A DNA stretch of 64,000 nucleotides from JAAOIF01 sp965206195 (GCA_965206195.1 CBDBIZ010000011.1:682001-746000), one strand, 5' to 3'. Numbered from the stretch's first letter, positions 35,541-44,009 are shown. Notes: generated by a model from the letters alone, not told the origin. Program-made: numbers and translations.

Positions 35541-36128
35541 ATGACGATAAAACTGATTGTTGGTTTGGGCAACCCAGGCAAGGATTATCAGTCGCACCGC
35601 CATAATGTAGGCTTTTGGTTTTGCGATGTGTTAGCGCGTTTGCATGCTGATAGTTTTAAAAAAACCAGTAAATTTTTTGGCGAGACGACAAAAATTAACG
35701 TGGCAGGTTTAAGTATTTACTTGCTCAAGCCTAGTACTCATATGAACCGCTCTGGACAATCTATTCAAAGCATTGCCAAATTCTACCAAATTAATGTTGA
35801 TGAAATTTTAGTGGCACACGATGAATTAGACCTTGACCCAGGCACCGCCAGAATTAAATTTAGTGGCGGACACGGCGGACATAACGGGCTTAGAGATACA
35901 ATTAAAGTTTTGGGCAGTCATGATTTTTACCGCCTCAGAATTGGTATCGGGCATCCAGGCGATAAATCAAAAGTGATTGATTTTGTCTTAAACGCGCCCA
36001 ACAAGTCAGAGTTTGCAGCAATTCAAAACGCCCTGTCAGTATCGCTAAACGTTACCCAACAAATAGTGACAGGAAATATCGAACAAGCGATGAACACACT
36101 ACACACTCAAACAAAAAATGGGGTTTAA
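35541..36128 (+). CDS. pth: Peptidyl-tRNA hydrolase
   Basis: 195-aa enzyme recycling peptidyl-tRNA. LIVGLGNPGKDYQSHRHNVGFW contains the catalytic histidine (mark: HRHNVGF). KPSTHMNRSGQSI, DELDLDPG and GGHGGHNGLRD follow. Normal length. Its last codons overlap the ychF start by 11 bp. Confidence 0.97.
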   Translation: MTIKLIVGLGNPGKDYQSHRHNVGFWFCDVLARLHADSFKKTSKFFGETTKINVAGLSIYLLKPSTHMNRSGQSIQSIAKFYQINVDEILVAHDELDLDPGTARIKFSGGHGGHNGLRDTIKVLGSHDFYRLRIGIGHPGDKSKVIDFVLNAPNKSEFAAIQNALSVSLNVTQQIVTGNIEQAMNTLHTQTKNGV

Positions 36129-37209
36129 ATGCGGCATTATTGGGCTGCCTAATGTTGGAAAATCCACCCTGTTTAACGCATTGACACAAGCAGGCATCGA
36201 ATCTGCTAACTACCCATTTTGCACGATTGAACCCAACATCGGGGTTGTTCCAATTAACGACAAACGCCTAACACAATTAGCAGACATTGTTAGCCCTAAG
36301 AAGGTTCTGCCAACTACCATAGAGTTTGTCGATATTGCAGGATTGGTTGAAGGCGCCTCAAAAGGCGAAGGGCTGGGCAATCAATTTTTAACCAACATTA
36401 GCGAAACCGATGCCATTGTGCATGTGGTGCGTTGTTTTGAAAATGACAACATTATTCATACCTCTGGCAAAATATCACCGCTGGATGATATTGAAATTAT
36501 CAATACCGAGTTGGTATTGGCAGACTTAGCTGTGGTTGAAAAATTGCATCAAAAAGCCATTAAAAATACCAAATCTGGACAACAAGATGCGCTGACGCTT
36601 AAGGCGTTATTGGATAGAATTTTACCTGTGCTTGAGGCCGGAGAAGCTGCGCGTAGCCTGTCTTTTAACGAGGATGAGCGCAAGTTATTAAAGGGTTTTC
36701 AACTGCTAACCATCAAGCCTGTACTCTACGTTGCCAATGTTGGCGAAGATGGTTTTAGCAACAATCCACATCTAAACACGGTAACAGAGTTTGCCCAAAC
36801 AAATGACGCCCAAGTCATTGCAATATGTGCAGACGTTGAAGCAGAAATTGGTGAATTAGCCCCAGAAGAAAAACAAGAGTTCTTATCCGAGATGAATCAG
36901 AGCGAATCTGGGCTGGACCGATTGATTAAAAGCGGCTACACTTTATTGGGCTTGCAAACCTATTTTACCGCTGGCATAAAAGAAGTACGCGCCTGGACCA
37001 TTAATATTGGCGACAGTGCGCCTCAGGCGGCAGGCAAGATTCATGGTGATTTTGAAAAGGGCTTTATTCGCGCCGAAACCATTGCCTTTGATGACTTTGT
37101 CGAGTATGGTGGCGAAAAAGGCGCTAAAGAAGCTGGAAAGCTACGTTCAGAAGGCAAGGACTACATCATGCAAGATGGGGATGTGGTGCACTTTTTGTTT
37201 AATGTATAA
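36118..37209 (+). CDS. ychF: Redox-regulated ATPase YchF (Obg family)
   Basis: 363-aa OBG-family P-loop protein that prefers ATP. G1 GLPNVGKSTLFNAL, G3 DIAGLVEGASKGEGLGNQF (mark: DIAGLV), central coiled coil, and a C-terminal TGS domain. The ATG is inside the 3' end of pth. Length matches E. coli (363 aa). Confidence 0.97.
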   Translation: MGFKCGIIGLPNVGKSTLFNALTQAGIESANYPFCTIEPNIGVVPINDKRLTQLADIVSPKKVLPTTIEFVDIAGLVEGASKGEGLGNQFLTNISETDAIVHVVRCFENDNIIHTSGKISPLDDIEIINTELVLADLAVVEKLHQKAIKNTKSGQQDALTLKALLDRILPVLEAGEAARSLSFNEDERKLLKGFQLLTIKPVLYVANVGEDGFSNNPHLNTVTEFAQTNDAQVIAICADVEAEIGELAPEEKQEFLSEMNQSESGLDRLIKSGYTLLGLQTYFTAGIKEVRAWTINIGDSAPQAAGKIHGDFEKGFIRAETIAFDDFVEYGGEKGAKEAGKLRSEGKDYIMQDGDVVHFLFNV

Positions 37210-37221
37210 TCCTTAACTCAA

Positions 37222-38757
37222 ATGCAAAGCAAAAAACAAACCAAAATATTGATTATTCTGGATGGTTGGGGTTACTCAAAAACCATTAAAGGCAACGCTA
37301 TCAGGCAAGCAAATACGCCTGTATGGGATAGGCTTAACAAACAGTTTCCACGCTCTTTAATCAGCACCAGCGGTAAAAACGTGGGCTTGCCTGGCAAGCA
37401 AATGGGCAACTCAGAGGTTGGGCACCTTAACTTAGGCGCAGGACGTGTAGTCAAACAAGACTTTACCCGTATCCAGAACGACATCGAAAATGGGGATTTT
37501 TTTAGAAACCCAACCCTAAAAAATTGGCTTGAATACGCTAATGACAACAATAAATCTGTACATATTATGGGGCTGTTGTCCAATGGCGGCGTACATTCAC
37601 ACGAGGGTCAAATTCATAGCATGTTGGAGATGGCACACAAGTTTGGTTGTCAAAAAGTATACCTGCACCTATTCACTGACGGCAGAGACTGTGCACAAAA
37701 AAGTGCCAAACACTATATTCAAAAACTAGAGGATAAGATCGCTAAGTTAGGTACAGGCGAAATAGCCAGTATTATTGGGCGCTATTTTTCTATGGATAGA
37801 GATAATCGCTGGTCGCGGGTGCGTTGTGCTTATGAACTAATCGCTAAAGGAAAGGGCAAGTTTTTAGCCAAAAACGCTACAGAAGCAATTGAGATGGCAT
37901 ATGCACGCGATGAAACCGATGAATTTATCCAGTCGACCTCGATTAAAGCATCCGTCAACATTAAAAAAGGCGACGTATTGATTTTTATGAATTATCGCGC
38001 TGATCGTGCCCGACAAATCACCCAAGCCTTTGTCGATGAAAACTTCCAGGGATTTTCACGTGGAACATTTGTGCCTACTCAGTTTGTTTGTCTCACACAA
38101 TATAAAAAAGAATTTAACCTGCCTGTAGCTTACCCAGCCTTAAAGCTCAACAACGTGTTAGGAAAGTACTTATCTAACTTAGGATTAACCCAGCTTAGAA
38201 TCGCTGAAACCGAAAAATATGCCCACGTGACCTTTTTCTTAAATGGTGGTGTAGAACAACCGTTTAACGGAGAAGACAGAGTATTAATACCCTCACCTGA
38301 CGTTGCTACCTATGACTTAAAGCCAGAAATGAGTGCGTTTGAACTTACTGACGAACTGGTAGAGAATATTGAAAGTCAAAAATATGATTTAATTATTTGT
38401 AATTTTGCCAATACTGATATGGTTGGGCATAGCGGCAAACTTGATGCGGCAATCAAAGCAGTTGAAGCAGTAGATAAATGCTTGGGTATTATTTATCAAT
38501 CATTAAACTCTATTAGTGGGGAAATACTGATTACCGCTGATCATGGTAACGTAGAGCAAATGATTAACCCACAAACAGACGAGGTGCATACCGCCCATAC
38601 CAACAACCCCGTGCCTTTAATTTTTGTCAGTACACGTAAGGCAGTTATTGCCGAGCCTGAAACAGGCACACTATCGGACATCGCGCCAACGCTTTTAGCT
38701 ATGCTGGATATTGACAAGCCCAATGAAATGACAGGAACAAGTTTATTAGCTTTTTAA
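37222..38757 (+). CDS. gpmI: 2,3-bisphosphoglycerate-independent phosphoglycerate mutase
   Basis: 511-aa manganese-dependent mutase interconverting 3- and 2-phosphoglycerate. LIILDGWGYS metal site, nucleophile serine in GNSEVGHLNLGAGR, HLFTDGRD, NYRADRARQ, and C-terminal metal ligands in ADHGNVEQM and HTAHTNNPVP. Normal length. 12 bp after ychF. Confidence 0.97.
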   Translation: MQSKKQTKILIILDGWGYSKTIKGNAIRQANTPVWDRLNKQFPRSLISTSGKNVGLPGKQMGNSEVGHLNLGAGRVVKQDFTRIQNDIENGDFFRNPTLKNWLEYANDNNKSVHIMGLLSNGGVHSHEGQIHSMLEMAHKFGCQKVYLHLFTDGRDCAQKSAKHYIQKLEDKIAKLGTGEIASIIGRYFSMDRDNRWSRVRCAYELIAKGKGKFLAKNATEAIEMAYARDETDEFIQSTSIKASVNIKKGDVLIFMNYRADRARQITQAFVDENFQGFSRGTFVPTQFVCLTQYKKEFNLPVAYPALKLNNVLGKYLSNLGLTQLRIAETEKYAHVTFFLNGGVEQPFNGEDRVLIPSPDVATYDLKPEMSAFELTDELVENIESQKYDLIICNFANTDMVGHSGKLDAAIKAVEAVDKCLGIIYQSLNSISGEILITADHGNVEQMINPQTDEVHTAHTNNPVPLIFVSTRKAVIAEPETGTLSDIAPTLLAMLDIDKPNEMTGTSLLAF

Positions 38758-38785
38758 CCAGCCCTTAATTAAACAGGAGAAAGAA

Positions 38786-39457
38786 ATGAAACAGCCTAAC
38801 TTTATTGCCCCGTCAATCCTCGCCGCTGACTTTGCCCGTCTTGGTGAAGAGGTTGATACAGTACTGGCAGCGGGCGCTGATATTGTGCATTTTGATGTCA
38901 TGGACAACCACTACGTGCCCAACCTGACTATTGGCCCTTTGGTTTGTGAAGCACTTAGAAATCACGGCGTAACTGCGCCAATTGATGTACATTTAATGGT
39001 CAAACCAGTAGACAGAATTATTCCCGACTTTATTCAAGCGGGTGCCAGTTTTGTCACTTTTCACCCTGAGGCTAGCGAGCATATTGACAGAACTTTGGGC
39101 ATGATTCAAGAACGTGACTGTAGGGCGGGTTTGGTATTTAACCCAGCAACCCCGCTACATGTGCTAAATCATGTCATGGACAAACTTGACATGATTTTAC
39201 TGATGTCAGTCAATCCAGGTTTTGGCGGTCAGTCTTTTATCCCGCACACCTTAGAGAAATGCCGTCAGGTGCGAAAATTGATTGATGCCAGCGGGAAAGA
39301 CATTCGCTTAGAAATCGATGGCGGAGTAAAAATTGACAACATTCGTGAAGTCGCTGAAGCAGGCGCTGATACCTTTGTGGCAGGCTCAGCAATCTTTAAT
39401 ACTGATGATTACAAAGCTACCATAGACTCTATGCGTAGTGAATTAGCCAAAGCCTAA
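38786..39457 (+). CDS. rpe: Ribulose-phosphate 3-epimerase
   Basis: 223-aa TIM-barrel epimerase linking xylulose 5-P and ribulose 5-P. APSILAADFARLGEEV, HFDVMDNHYVPNLTIGP, DVHLMV, MSVNPGFGGQSF and EIDGGV are all present. With prk at 50.5 kb it feeds the Calvin cycle as well as the pentose phosphate pathway. Good AGGAGA site. Confidence 0.97.
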   Translation: MKQPNFIAPSILAADFARLGEEVDTVLAAGADIVHFDVMDNHYVPNLTIGPLVCEALRNHGVTAPIDVHLMVKPVDRIIPDFIQAGASFVTFHPEASEHIDRTLGMIQERDCRAGLVFNPATPLHVLNHVMDKLDMILLMSVNPGFGGQSFIPHTLEKCRQVRKLIDASGKDIRLEIDGGVKIDNIREVAEAGADTFVAGSAIFNTDDYKATIDSMRSELAKA

Positions 39458-39472
39458 GCATATGCTCTAGAC

Positions 39473-39685
39473 TTGACCGCTACATTCATTACGGTATAAT
39501 GCCCAGTTTTACGATTTTATAAAAATTGACAAATTAGTTTGACTGCGCTTTTTGTAGGCTCAAATTATTTTTAATGTATCACACAACTTGGCATACGAGT
39601 CAGGGTGCTTTGTTTTTAACAAGGTTGGCTGGTAGAGGTTGTGGAAGGAAGGGCAGTAAGTCTCTTCACTAACCCCAGGAGAGAA
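39473..39685 (+). promoter_or_regulatory. rpsB-tsf promoter and long 5' leader
   Basis: TTGACC (39473-39478), 16 bp, TATAAT (39495-39500) is a near-consensus sigma-70 promoter. The transcript would have a leader of about 178 nt before rpsB. It includes a GC-richer region at 39590-39670 and the ribosome site CAGGAGAG just before the ATG. In gammaproteobacteria, S2 represses its own operon through the rpsB leader; that this leader does so is inference. Confidence 0.55.
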
Positions 39686-40621
39686 ATGGCAAAAACATCA
39701 ATGAAAAAAATGCTAGAAGCAGGTGTTCACTTTGGTCACCGTTCGCGTTTTTGGCACCCAAAAATGAAACGCTACATTTACGCAACTCGTAACGGTGTTC
39801 ATATCATCAATTTAGAGAAAACTCTGCCGATGTTTAACGATGTGCTTAATTTCGTATCCAAAACCGTGGCCGCAGGTGGCTCAATTTTGTTTGTTGGCAC
39901 CAAGCGTGCAGCTAGCAATATCATTAAAGAAGAAGCACTTCGTTGTGGTATGCCGTATGTTAACCGCCGCTGGTTAGGCGGCATGATGACCAACTATAAA
40001 ACCATCAAAGCTTCAATCAAACGCCTGAAGGACCTTGAGTTTTTGGCGGAAGAAAACTTCGCCCAGTTTGGCAAAAAAGAAGGTTTGATGATGGCTCGTG
40101 AAATGGAGAAATTAGAGAGTAGCTTAGGCGGTATTAAAGATTTAGGCGGCATTCCTGATGTGGTTTTTGTGGTTGATATTGGTCACGAAAAAAACGCAGT
40201 TAAAGAAGCGCAAAAACTCAATTTGCCAATCATCGGTATTGTTGATAGTAATCACAACCCAGAAGGTATCGATTATATCGTGCCTGGCAATGATGACTCA
40301 ATTAGAGCAATTAGTTATTATGTAAGAGAGGTTGCTAATGCAGTTTTAGAGGCTAAGGCGGCTGCAAGCACGCCAGCCAAGGCATCAGTTTCTACCAAAA
40401 CTGTAAGCAAAAAACAACCCGCTGAGAAAAAGGCGCAGCCTGTTGAAGCCATAGGCGAGACAGCTACTGTCAAAGAGTCGGCAAGCGAGGTAACAGAAAA
40501 GCTTGATAAAACCGCATTAAACGCCATGAAAAAAATAGACTTAACCGCTTATGCTGAGCAGCAAGACATCAAACTCAGTGGTGGTGACACTAAAGCACAA
40601 ATGATTGAAAAACTTACATAA
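39686..40621 (+). CDS. rpsB: 30S ribosomal protein S2 with C-terminal extension
   Basis: 311 aa against about 241 in E. coli. I start at ATG 39686 (MAKTSMKKMLEAGVHFGH) after CAGGAGAG; an upstream extension has no family sequence. The S2 core ends about residue 225 (YYVREVANAVLEAK). A linker rich in Ala, Lys, Ser and Thr follows to about 273. The last 35 residues (LTAYAEQQDIKLSGGDTKA, QMIEKL) resemble a SAP/Rho-N-like helical nucleic-acid-binding fold; this is inference from pattern. Followed by tsf in the usual operon. Confidence 0.95.
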   Translation: MAKTSMKKMLEAGVHFGHRSRFWHPKMKRYIYATRNGVHIINLEKTLPMFNDVLNFVSKTVAAGGSILFVGTKRAASNIIKEEALRCGMPYVNRRWLGGMMTNYKTIKASIKRLKDLEFLAEENFAQFGKKEGLMMAREMEKLESSLGGIKDLGGIPDVVFVVDIGHEKNAVKEAQKLNLPIIGIVDSNHNPEGIDYIVPGNDDSIRAISYYVREVANAVLEAKAAASTPAKASVSTKTVSKKQPAEKKAQPVEAIGETATVKESASEVTEKLDKTALNAMKKIDLTAYAEQQDIKLSGGDTKAQMIEKLT

Positions 40622-40646
40622 CTGGTTTAATATACAGGAGATTATG

Positions 40647-41525
40647 ATGGCAATTACAGCTGCTTTAGTTAAAGAGTTAAGAGAAAGAACTGGTGCAGGT
40701 ATGATGGACTGTAAACAAGCCCTAACCCAGACCAATGGCGATATGGAGGCTGCGATTGACCTTATGCGCGCCTCCGGTGCTGCCAAAGCCGCCAAAAAGT
40801 CAGGTCGTATTGCAGCGGAAGGCTTGGTCAAAGTTAATATTAGTAATGATGGCAAAACCGCAACCATTCTGGAAGTCAATTCTGAAACGGATTTTGTTAC
40901 TAAAGGTGATGCCTTTATTAACTTTGTTAACACCTTAGGTGCGTTAGCACTAAAAACCACCCCTGCCAATATCAACGAATTTTTAACTCAAACCTTAGAC
41001 AATGGCGACTCTTTAGAAAAAGCGCGCGAAAACATTGTTGCCAACGTGGGTGAAAATGTTGCCATTCGGCGCGTACAAACGCTAAGCGTTGACACTGGCA
41101 TTATTGGTGCTTATAAACACGGTGAGCGCATCGCTGTGCTGAGTGTTCTTAATGGCGGCGACCGAACCTTAGCAAAAGACATCGCTATGCATATAGCTGC
41201 TTCTAAGCCAGAATGCATTACTGAAGACGAACTTTCTGCTGACATCTTAGAAAGAGAAAGAGCCATTTTTATTAAACAGGCGAAAGAATCTGGTAAGCCA
41301 GATAACATCATTGAAAAAATGATTATTGGTCGTATGAAAAAGTTCGTTAACGAAGTAACGCTCTACGGTCAAGCTTTTGTTAAAGACCCAGATACAACGG
41401 TTGGTAAGCTTGTCAAATCAAACAACGCCGAAGTTAAATCATTTGTCAGATTTGAAGTGGGTGAGGGCATTGATAAGCAAGAAGAAAGTTTTGCTGATAA
41501 AGTCATGGCTCAGGCTCAAAGTTAG
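40647..41525 (+). CDS. tsf: Elongation factor Ts
   Basis: 292-aa nucleotide exchange factor for EF-Tu. Two ATGs (40644, 40647) follow AGGAG at 40636-40640; the second gives better spacing and MAITAALVKELRERTGAGMMDCK. The conserved TDFVTKGD loop and the coiled coil are present. Normal length. Followed by two hairpin terminators. Confidence 0.96.
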   Translation: MAITAALVKELRERTGAGMMDCKQALTQTNGDMEAAIDLMRASGAAKAAKKSGRIAAEGLVKVNISNDGKTATILEVNSETDFVTKGDAFINFVNTLGALALKTTPANINEFLTQTLDNGDSLEKARENIVANVGENVAIRRVQTLSVDTGIIGAYKHGERIAVLSVLNGGDRTLAKDIAMHIAASKPECITEDELSADILERERAIFIKQAKESGKPDNIIEKMIIGRMKKFVNEVTLYGQAFVKDPDTTVGKLVKSNNAEVKSFVRFEVGEGIDKQEESFADKVMAQAQS

Positions 41526-41589
41526 TTAAAAGACCGTAGGCTAGGCAAAAAAAGATAACAAACGCCCAAACCACAACATACAAAGTGCG

Positions 41590-41609
41590 AAAGTACGAAA
41601 GTACTTTTT
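41590..41609 (+). terminator. tsf terminator
   Basis: AAAGTAC (41590-41596), GAAA tetraloop, GTACTTT (41601-41607), then further T. A 7-bp stem with a stable loop type, 65 bp after the tsf stop. Confidence 0.65.
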
Positions 41610-41615
41610 GTGCAT

Positions 41616-41642
41616 AAAAAACCACCCTCTCAGGTGGCTTTT
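41616..41642. terminator. Bidirectional terminator between tsf and the repeat protein gene
   Basis: CCACC (41622-41626), loop of six, GGTGG (41633-41637), flanked by A-run on the left and CTTTT on the right, so the stem has a T-run in both orientations. It separates tsf from the convergent gene at 41706. Confidence 0.65.
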
Positions 41643-41705
41643 ATGCTCTATTGGCTTACTTGCCCAGTAACTCTATTAAAGCGTTACTGCCTTGCAATCA
41701 ATCAA

Positions 41706-42209
41706 TTACTTGACGTCAATTGAAGAGACTTTGCCTTTAGCGATTGCGTCTGCATAGCCTTTAGCATAAGCATCAGCTTGTGCTTTAGCAAAAGCGTCAG
41801 CCTGACCTTTAGCATAAGCATCAGCTTGGCCTTTGACAGTTGCATCAGCAACACCTTTAGCACTGCCATCAGCCACGCCAGAAGCATTCGTATCAGTGGT
41901 GTTCTTGGTGTTAAACTTAAGACCAAAATCAGTGTCGTTCAACCAGTTGTTACCGCCTTTAAAAGGACCCCAGTTAGAAGCACCGTTGAAAGGACCAGCA
42001 TTAGAACCACCATTGAAAGGACCCCAGTTGCTGCCACTATTAAATGGACCCCAGTTAGAACCTGAGTTAAAAGGCCCCCAGTTAGAACCACTGTCAAAAG
42101 GACCGTAGTTAGAAGCGCCGCCCCAGTTAGAGCCGTTGTTATTGTTACCCCAAAAAGCCGAAGCTGATGTGGCTGCTACTAAAGCCGTGATTGCGATAAT
42201 TTTTTTCAT
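41706..42209 (-). CDS. Secreted tandem-repeat protein, sulfur-globule-protein-like
   Basis: 167 aa with a clear signal peptide (MKKIIAITALVAATSASA, cleavage before FWG at residue 19). Residues 33-86 are six 9-residue repeats of the type SNWGPFNSG. Residues 111-158 are six 8-residue repeats of the type GQADAYAK. A short polar linker (87-110) joins them. No cysteine is present. The Gly/Asn/aromatic repeats after ASAFWG resemble sulfur-globule envelope proteins of purple and other sulfur bacteria; the Ala/Asp/Lys repeats could form a regular helix. Function is inference. A strong promoter and CTAGGAG ribosome site suggest high expression. Confidence 0.75.
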   Translation of the reverse strand: MKKIIAITALVAATSASAFWGNNNNGSNWGGASNYGPFDSGSNWGPFNSGSNWGPFNSGSNWGPFNGGSNAGPFNGASNWGPFKGGNNWLNDTDFGLKFNTKNTTDTNASGVADGSAKGVADATVKGQADAYAKGQADAFAKAQADAYAKGYADAIAKGKVSSIDVK

Positions 42210-42343
42210 GTTATTCTCCTAGATTAGTTATTGTTATTGATTATTTTAAAACTTCAACATCTTTCACTATTTTTTTGATGTTGTATCAAATCACTGGGTT
42301 TATCATTTAGTTTAAAACCACCTGATGATTTTGATAAATGGGT

Positions 42344-42387
42344 ATTATACCGTAAATATATTAGAAGTCAATTATATTCTAATATAT
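42344..42387 (-). promoter_or_regulatory. Promoter with perfect 11-bp dyad over the -35 box
   Basis: On the minus strand TTGACT (42366-42371), 16 bp, TATAAT (42344-42349) drives the repeat-protein gene, with a leader of about 130 nt. An exact inverted repeat ATATATTAGAA/TTCTAATATAT (42356-42366 and 42377-42387, 10-bp gap) has half-site centres 21 bp apart and surrounds the -35. It looks like an operator for a dimeric regulator. The leader also holds CAACATC/GATGTTG (42256-42262 with 42278-42284). Most of the rest of 42210-42446 is AT-rich with no gene. Confidence 0.6.
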
Positions 42388-42446
42388 ATTTTGTAATCAT
42401 GTCGAAAGTGTTGGTGTTGGGGGTTTGTTATTATTTTATTTTATTT

Positions 42447-42501
42447 AAAAACACCATATACGATAAAAAACATTTAAAAAATATTTTTTACGGGTGTTTT
42501 T
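42447..42501 (-). terminator. Terminator-like inverted repeat after tRNA-Leu
   Basis: AAAAACACC (42447-42455) pairs with GGTGTTTTT (42493-42501). Read on the minus strand it lies just beyond the tRNA 3' end and ends in T. It encloses the A/T palindrome TAAAAAATATTTTTTA (42475-42490). Confidence 0.45.
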
Positions 42502-42519
42502 ACGCTTAAAAGACAAAAA

Positions 42520-42605
42520 TGGTGCCGATGGCCGGAGTCGAACCGGCACGAGCGTAACTCTCTACCCCCTCAAGGTAGCGCGTCTACCAATTCCGCCACA
42601 TCGGC
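42520..42605 (-). tRNA. tRNA-Leu (GAG)
   Basis: 86 nt including encoded CCA. Acceptor GCCGATG pairs with CATCGGC; the D-loop contains AATTGGTAGACGC. Anticodon stem CTACC/GGTAG encloses loop TTGAGGG, so the anticodon is GAG. A long variable arm is present, as for leucine class II tRNA, and the T-loop is GGTTCGACTCC. It follows secG as in E. coli (secG-leuU), with an inverted-repeat element inserted between. Confidence 0.95.
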
Positions 42606-42621
42606 AATAAAACCAGCTCTA

Positions 42622-42779
42622 AGAGACCACTACATTAACCCAATACAATTTATAGAATACAAAAAATAGTTTTTTTAGCCAAAAACAAGAACAATAGTTG
42701 GCTATTTGCCGAATTTTTAGGTAAAAAAGGTGTGGTTTTATGCGTTTCATTTGTGTATTGGACTAGTACAGTGGTCTCT
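42622..42779. mobile_element. MITE-like inverted-repeat element, copy B
   Basis: 158 bp between secG and tRNA-Leu. The ends are imperfect inverted repeats of about 28 bp: AGAGACCACT at 42622-42631 with its complement AGTGGTCTCT at 42770-42779, extending inward to CAATAC/GTATTGG. The interior 42659-42750 is homologous to 4521-4613. An inner stem TAGCCAA/TTGGCTA lies at 42676-42682 and 42698-42704. There is no coding capacity. Target duplication is unclear. Confidence 0.6.
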
Positions 42780-42793
42780 GAGTTTCTAGATGA

Positions 42794-43144
42794 TTACTGG
42801 CTTGGAATGTCGTCAATCTTAGTATCAAGCATCGGCACCTCGGACGGCGTTGTTGGTTGCTCTGTTGCCGCCTTCTCAATAATGCTTTGAGGCTCAGTAC
42901 CCACGCCGTTTTCATTAGTTGCCAGATAAGCCAAAACCAGACTGGTTAAAAAAAAGCCAGTTGCAATGCTAACGGTTAACTTGTATAAAAAAGAGTTTGC
43001 ACCGCGTGCGCCAAATACCGAGCCTGAAGAGCCTGAACCAAAAGCCGCACCTGCATCAGCACCCTTGCCATGCTGCATTAAGATAAGCGCTACCAGGCTT
43101 AATGCTAACAACACATGAATAATTAAAATAACTTGAAATGACAT
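42794..43144 (-). CDS. secG: Preprotein translocase subunit SecG
   Basis: 116-aa SecYEG component with two membrane segments (residues about 3-20 and 53-75). Family sequence VALILMQHGKGADAGAAFGSGSSGSVFGARG (mark: LMQHGKGADAGAAFG). The hydrophilic C-terminal tail is rich in Thr, Glu and Pro. Its ATG directly follows the tpiA stop. tpiA-secG-tRNA-Leu is a familiar order. Confidence 0.96.
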   Translation of the reverse strand: MSFQVILIIHVLLALSLVALILMQHGKGADAGAAFGSGSSGSVFGARGANSFLYKLTVSIATGFFLTSLVLAYLATNENGVGTEPQSIIEKAATEQPTTPSEVPMLDTKIDDIPSQ

Positions 43145-43891
43145 TTATCCCGCCTTACAAATATTTAAAAAATCTTCACTATTAAGCGATGCGCCACCAA
43201 TCAGTCCGCCATCAATATCCTCACAATCAATCAACGCCTGGGCGTTGGCAGGATTCATACTGCCGCCATACAAAATAGGCGTAGTTTGTGCAACATTCCC
43301 ATCATGCTGCGCTAATACACTGCGAATAAAGGCGTGCGTGTCTTGTGCTTGTTCTGGTGTTGCACTAACCCCAGTGCCAATTGCCCAAACTGGCTCATAA
43401 GCCACAATAATATTACTAAAGGCTTGAATGCCAACCCGCTCAATCACAACATTAATTTGGCGAGATACAACTGCTTCTGTATCATCTGATTGTCTTTCTG
43501 CTAACAATTCACCAATGCAAAATAATGGGGTTAGTCCGTTGTCTAATGCAGCTTGAACTTTTTGGGCAACAACTTCATCGCTTTCACCATATAGGCTTCT
43601 ACGTTCTGAGTGCCCAACAATCACATACTGTGCGCCAAAGTCTTTAATCATGCCAGCACTCACCTCGCCAGTAAAAGCACCCGCACTATTAGCATTGAGA
43701 TTCTGTACGCCAATGTGTAATTGAGAATGTACACTCAATGCCTCAACTTGCGATAAATACGGATAAGGAACACAAACAACAACTTTCGAGCGCACACCAG
43801 CCATGCCGGCAAGAATGCCCATCACCAGAGTATTGGTTGTTTCTTTTGAGGCGTTCATTTTCCAATTGCCTGCAATGATTACTTGACGCAT
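43145..43891 (-). CDS. tpiA: Triose-phosphate isomerase
   Basis: 248-aa TIM-barrel enzyme. GNWKMN at the N-terminus, GHSERR with the electrophilic His, catalytic glutamate in AYEPVWAIGTG, and GGSMNPANA phosphate loop. Normal length. Serves glycolysis and the Calvin cycle. Divergent from dnaA. Confidence 0.97.
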   Translation of the reverse strand: MRQVIIAGNWKMNASKETTNTLVMGILAGMAGVRSKVVVCVPYPYLSQVEALSVHSQLHIGVQNLNANSAGAFTGEVSAGMIKDFGAQYVIVGHSERRSLYGESDEVVAQKVQAALDNGLTPLFCIGELLAERQSDDTEAVVSRQINVVIERVGIQAFSNIIVAYEPVWAIGTGVSATPEQAQDTHAFIRSVLAQHDGNVAQTTPILYGGSMNPANAQALIDCEDIDGGLIGGASLNSEDFLNICKAG

Positions 43892-44009
43892 AATATAGCC
43901 TATATTAAAAATGCAATAATGTTACTCTATTTGTCTCTAAAAAACAAGCAATGCTTTACTCTTGAACTAAGATAAAGTGCCCATGAAACCATCAAGATGC
44001 AATCGAGAC

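Noticed and set aside
37864..37876. TTAGCCAAAAACG inside gpmI, similar to the dispersed repeat core
   Set aside because: It encodes conserved-frame residues of gpmI and lacks the flanking repeat sequence.
41581..41610. Short GTAC-containing repeats after tsf as a possible CRISPR-like or direct-repeat array
   Set aside because: Only two GAAAGTAC units, fully explained by a hairpin terminator.
41778..42108. Plus-strand ORFs opposite the repeat protein, with their own Pro/Leu/Gly repeats
   Set aside because: Repeats on one strand automatically generate repeats on the other; no signal peptide or ribosome site on the plus strand.
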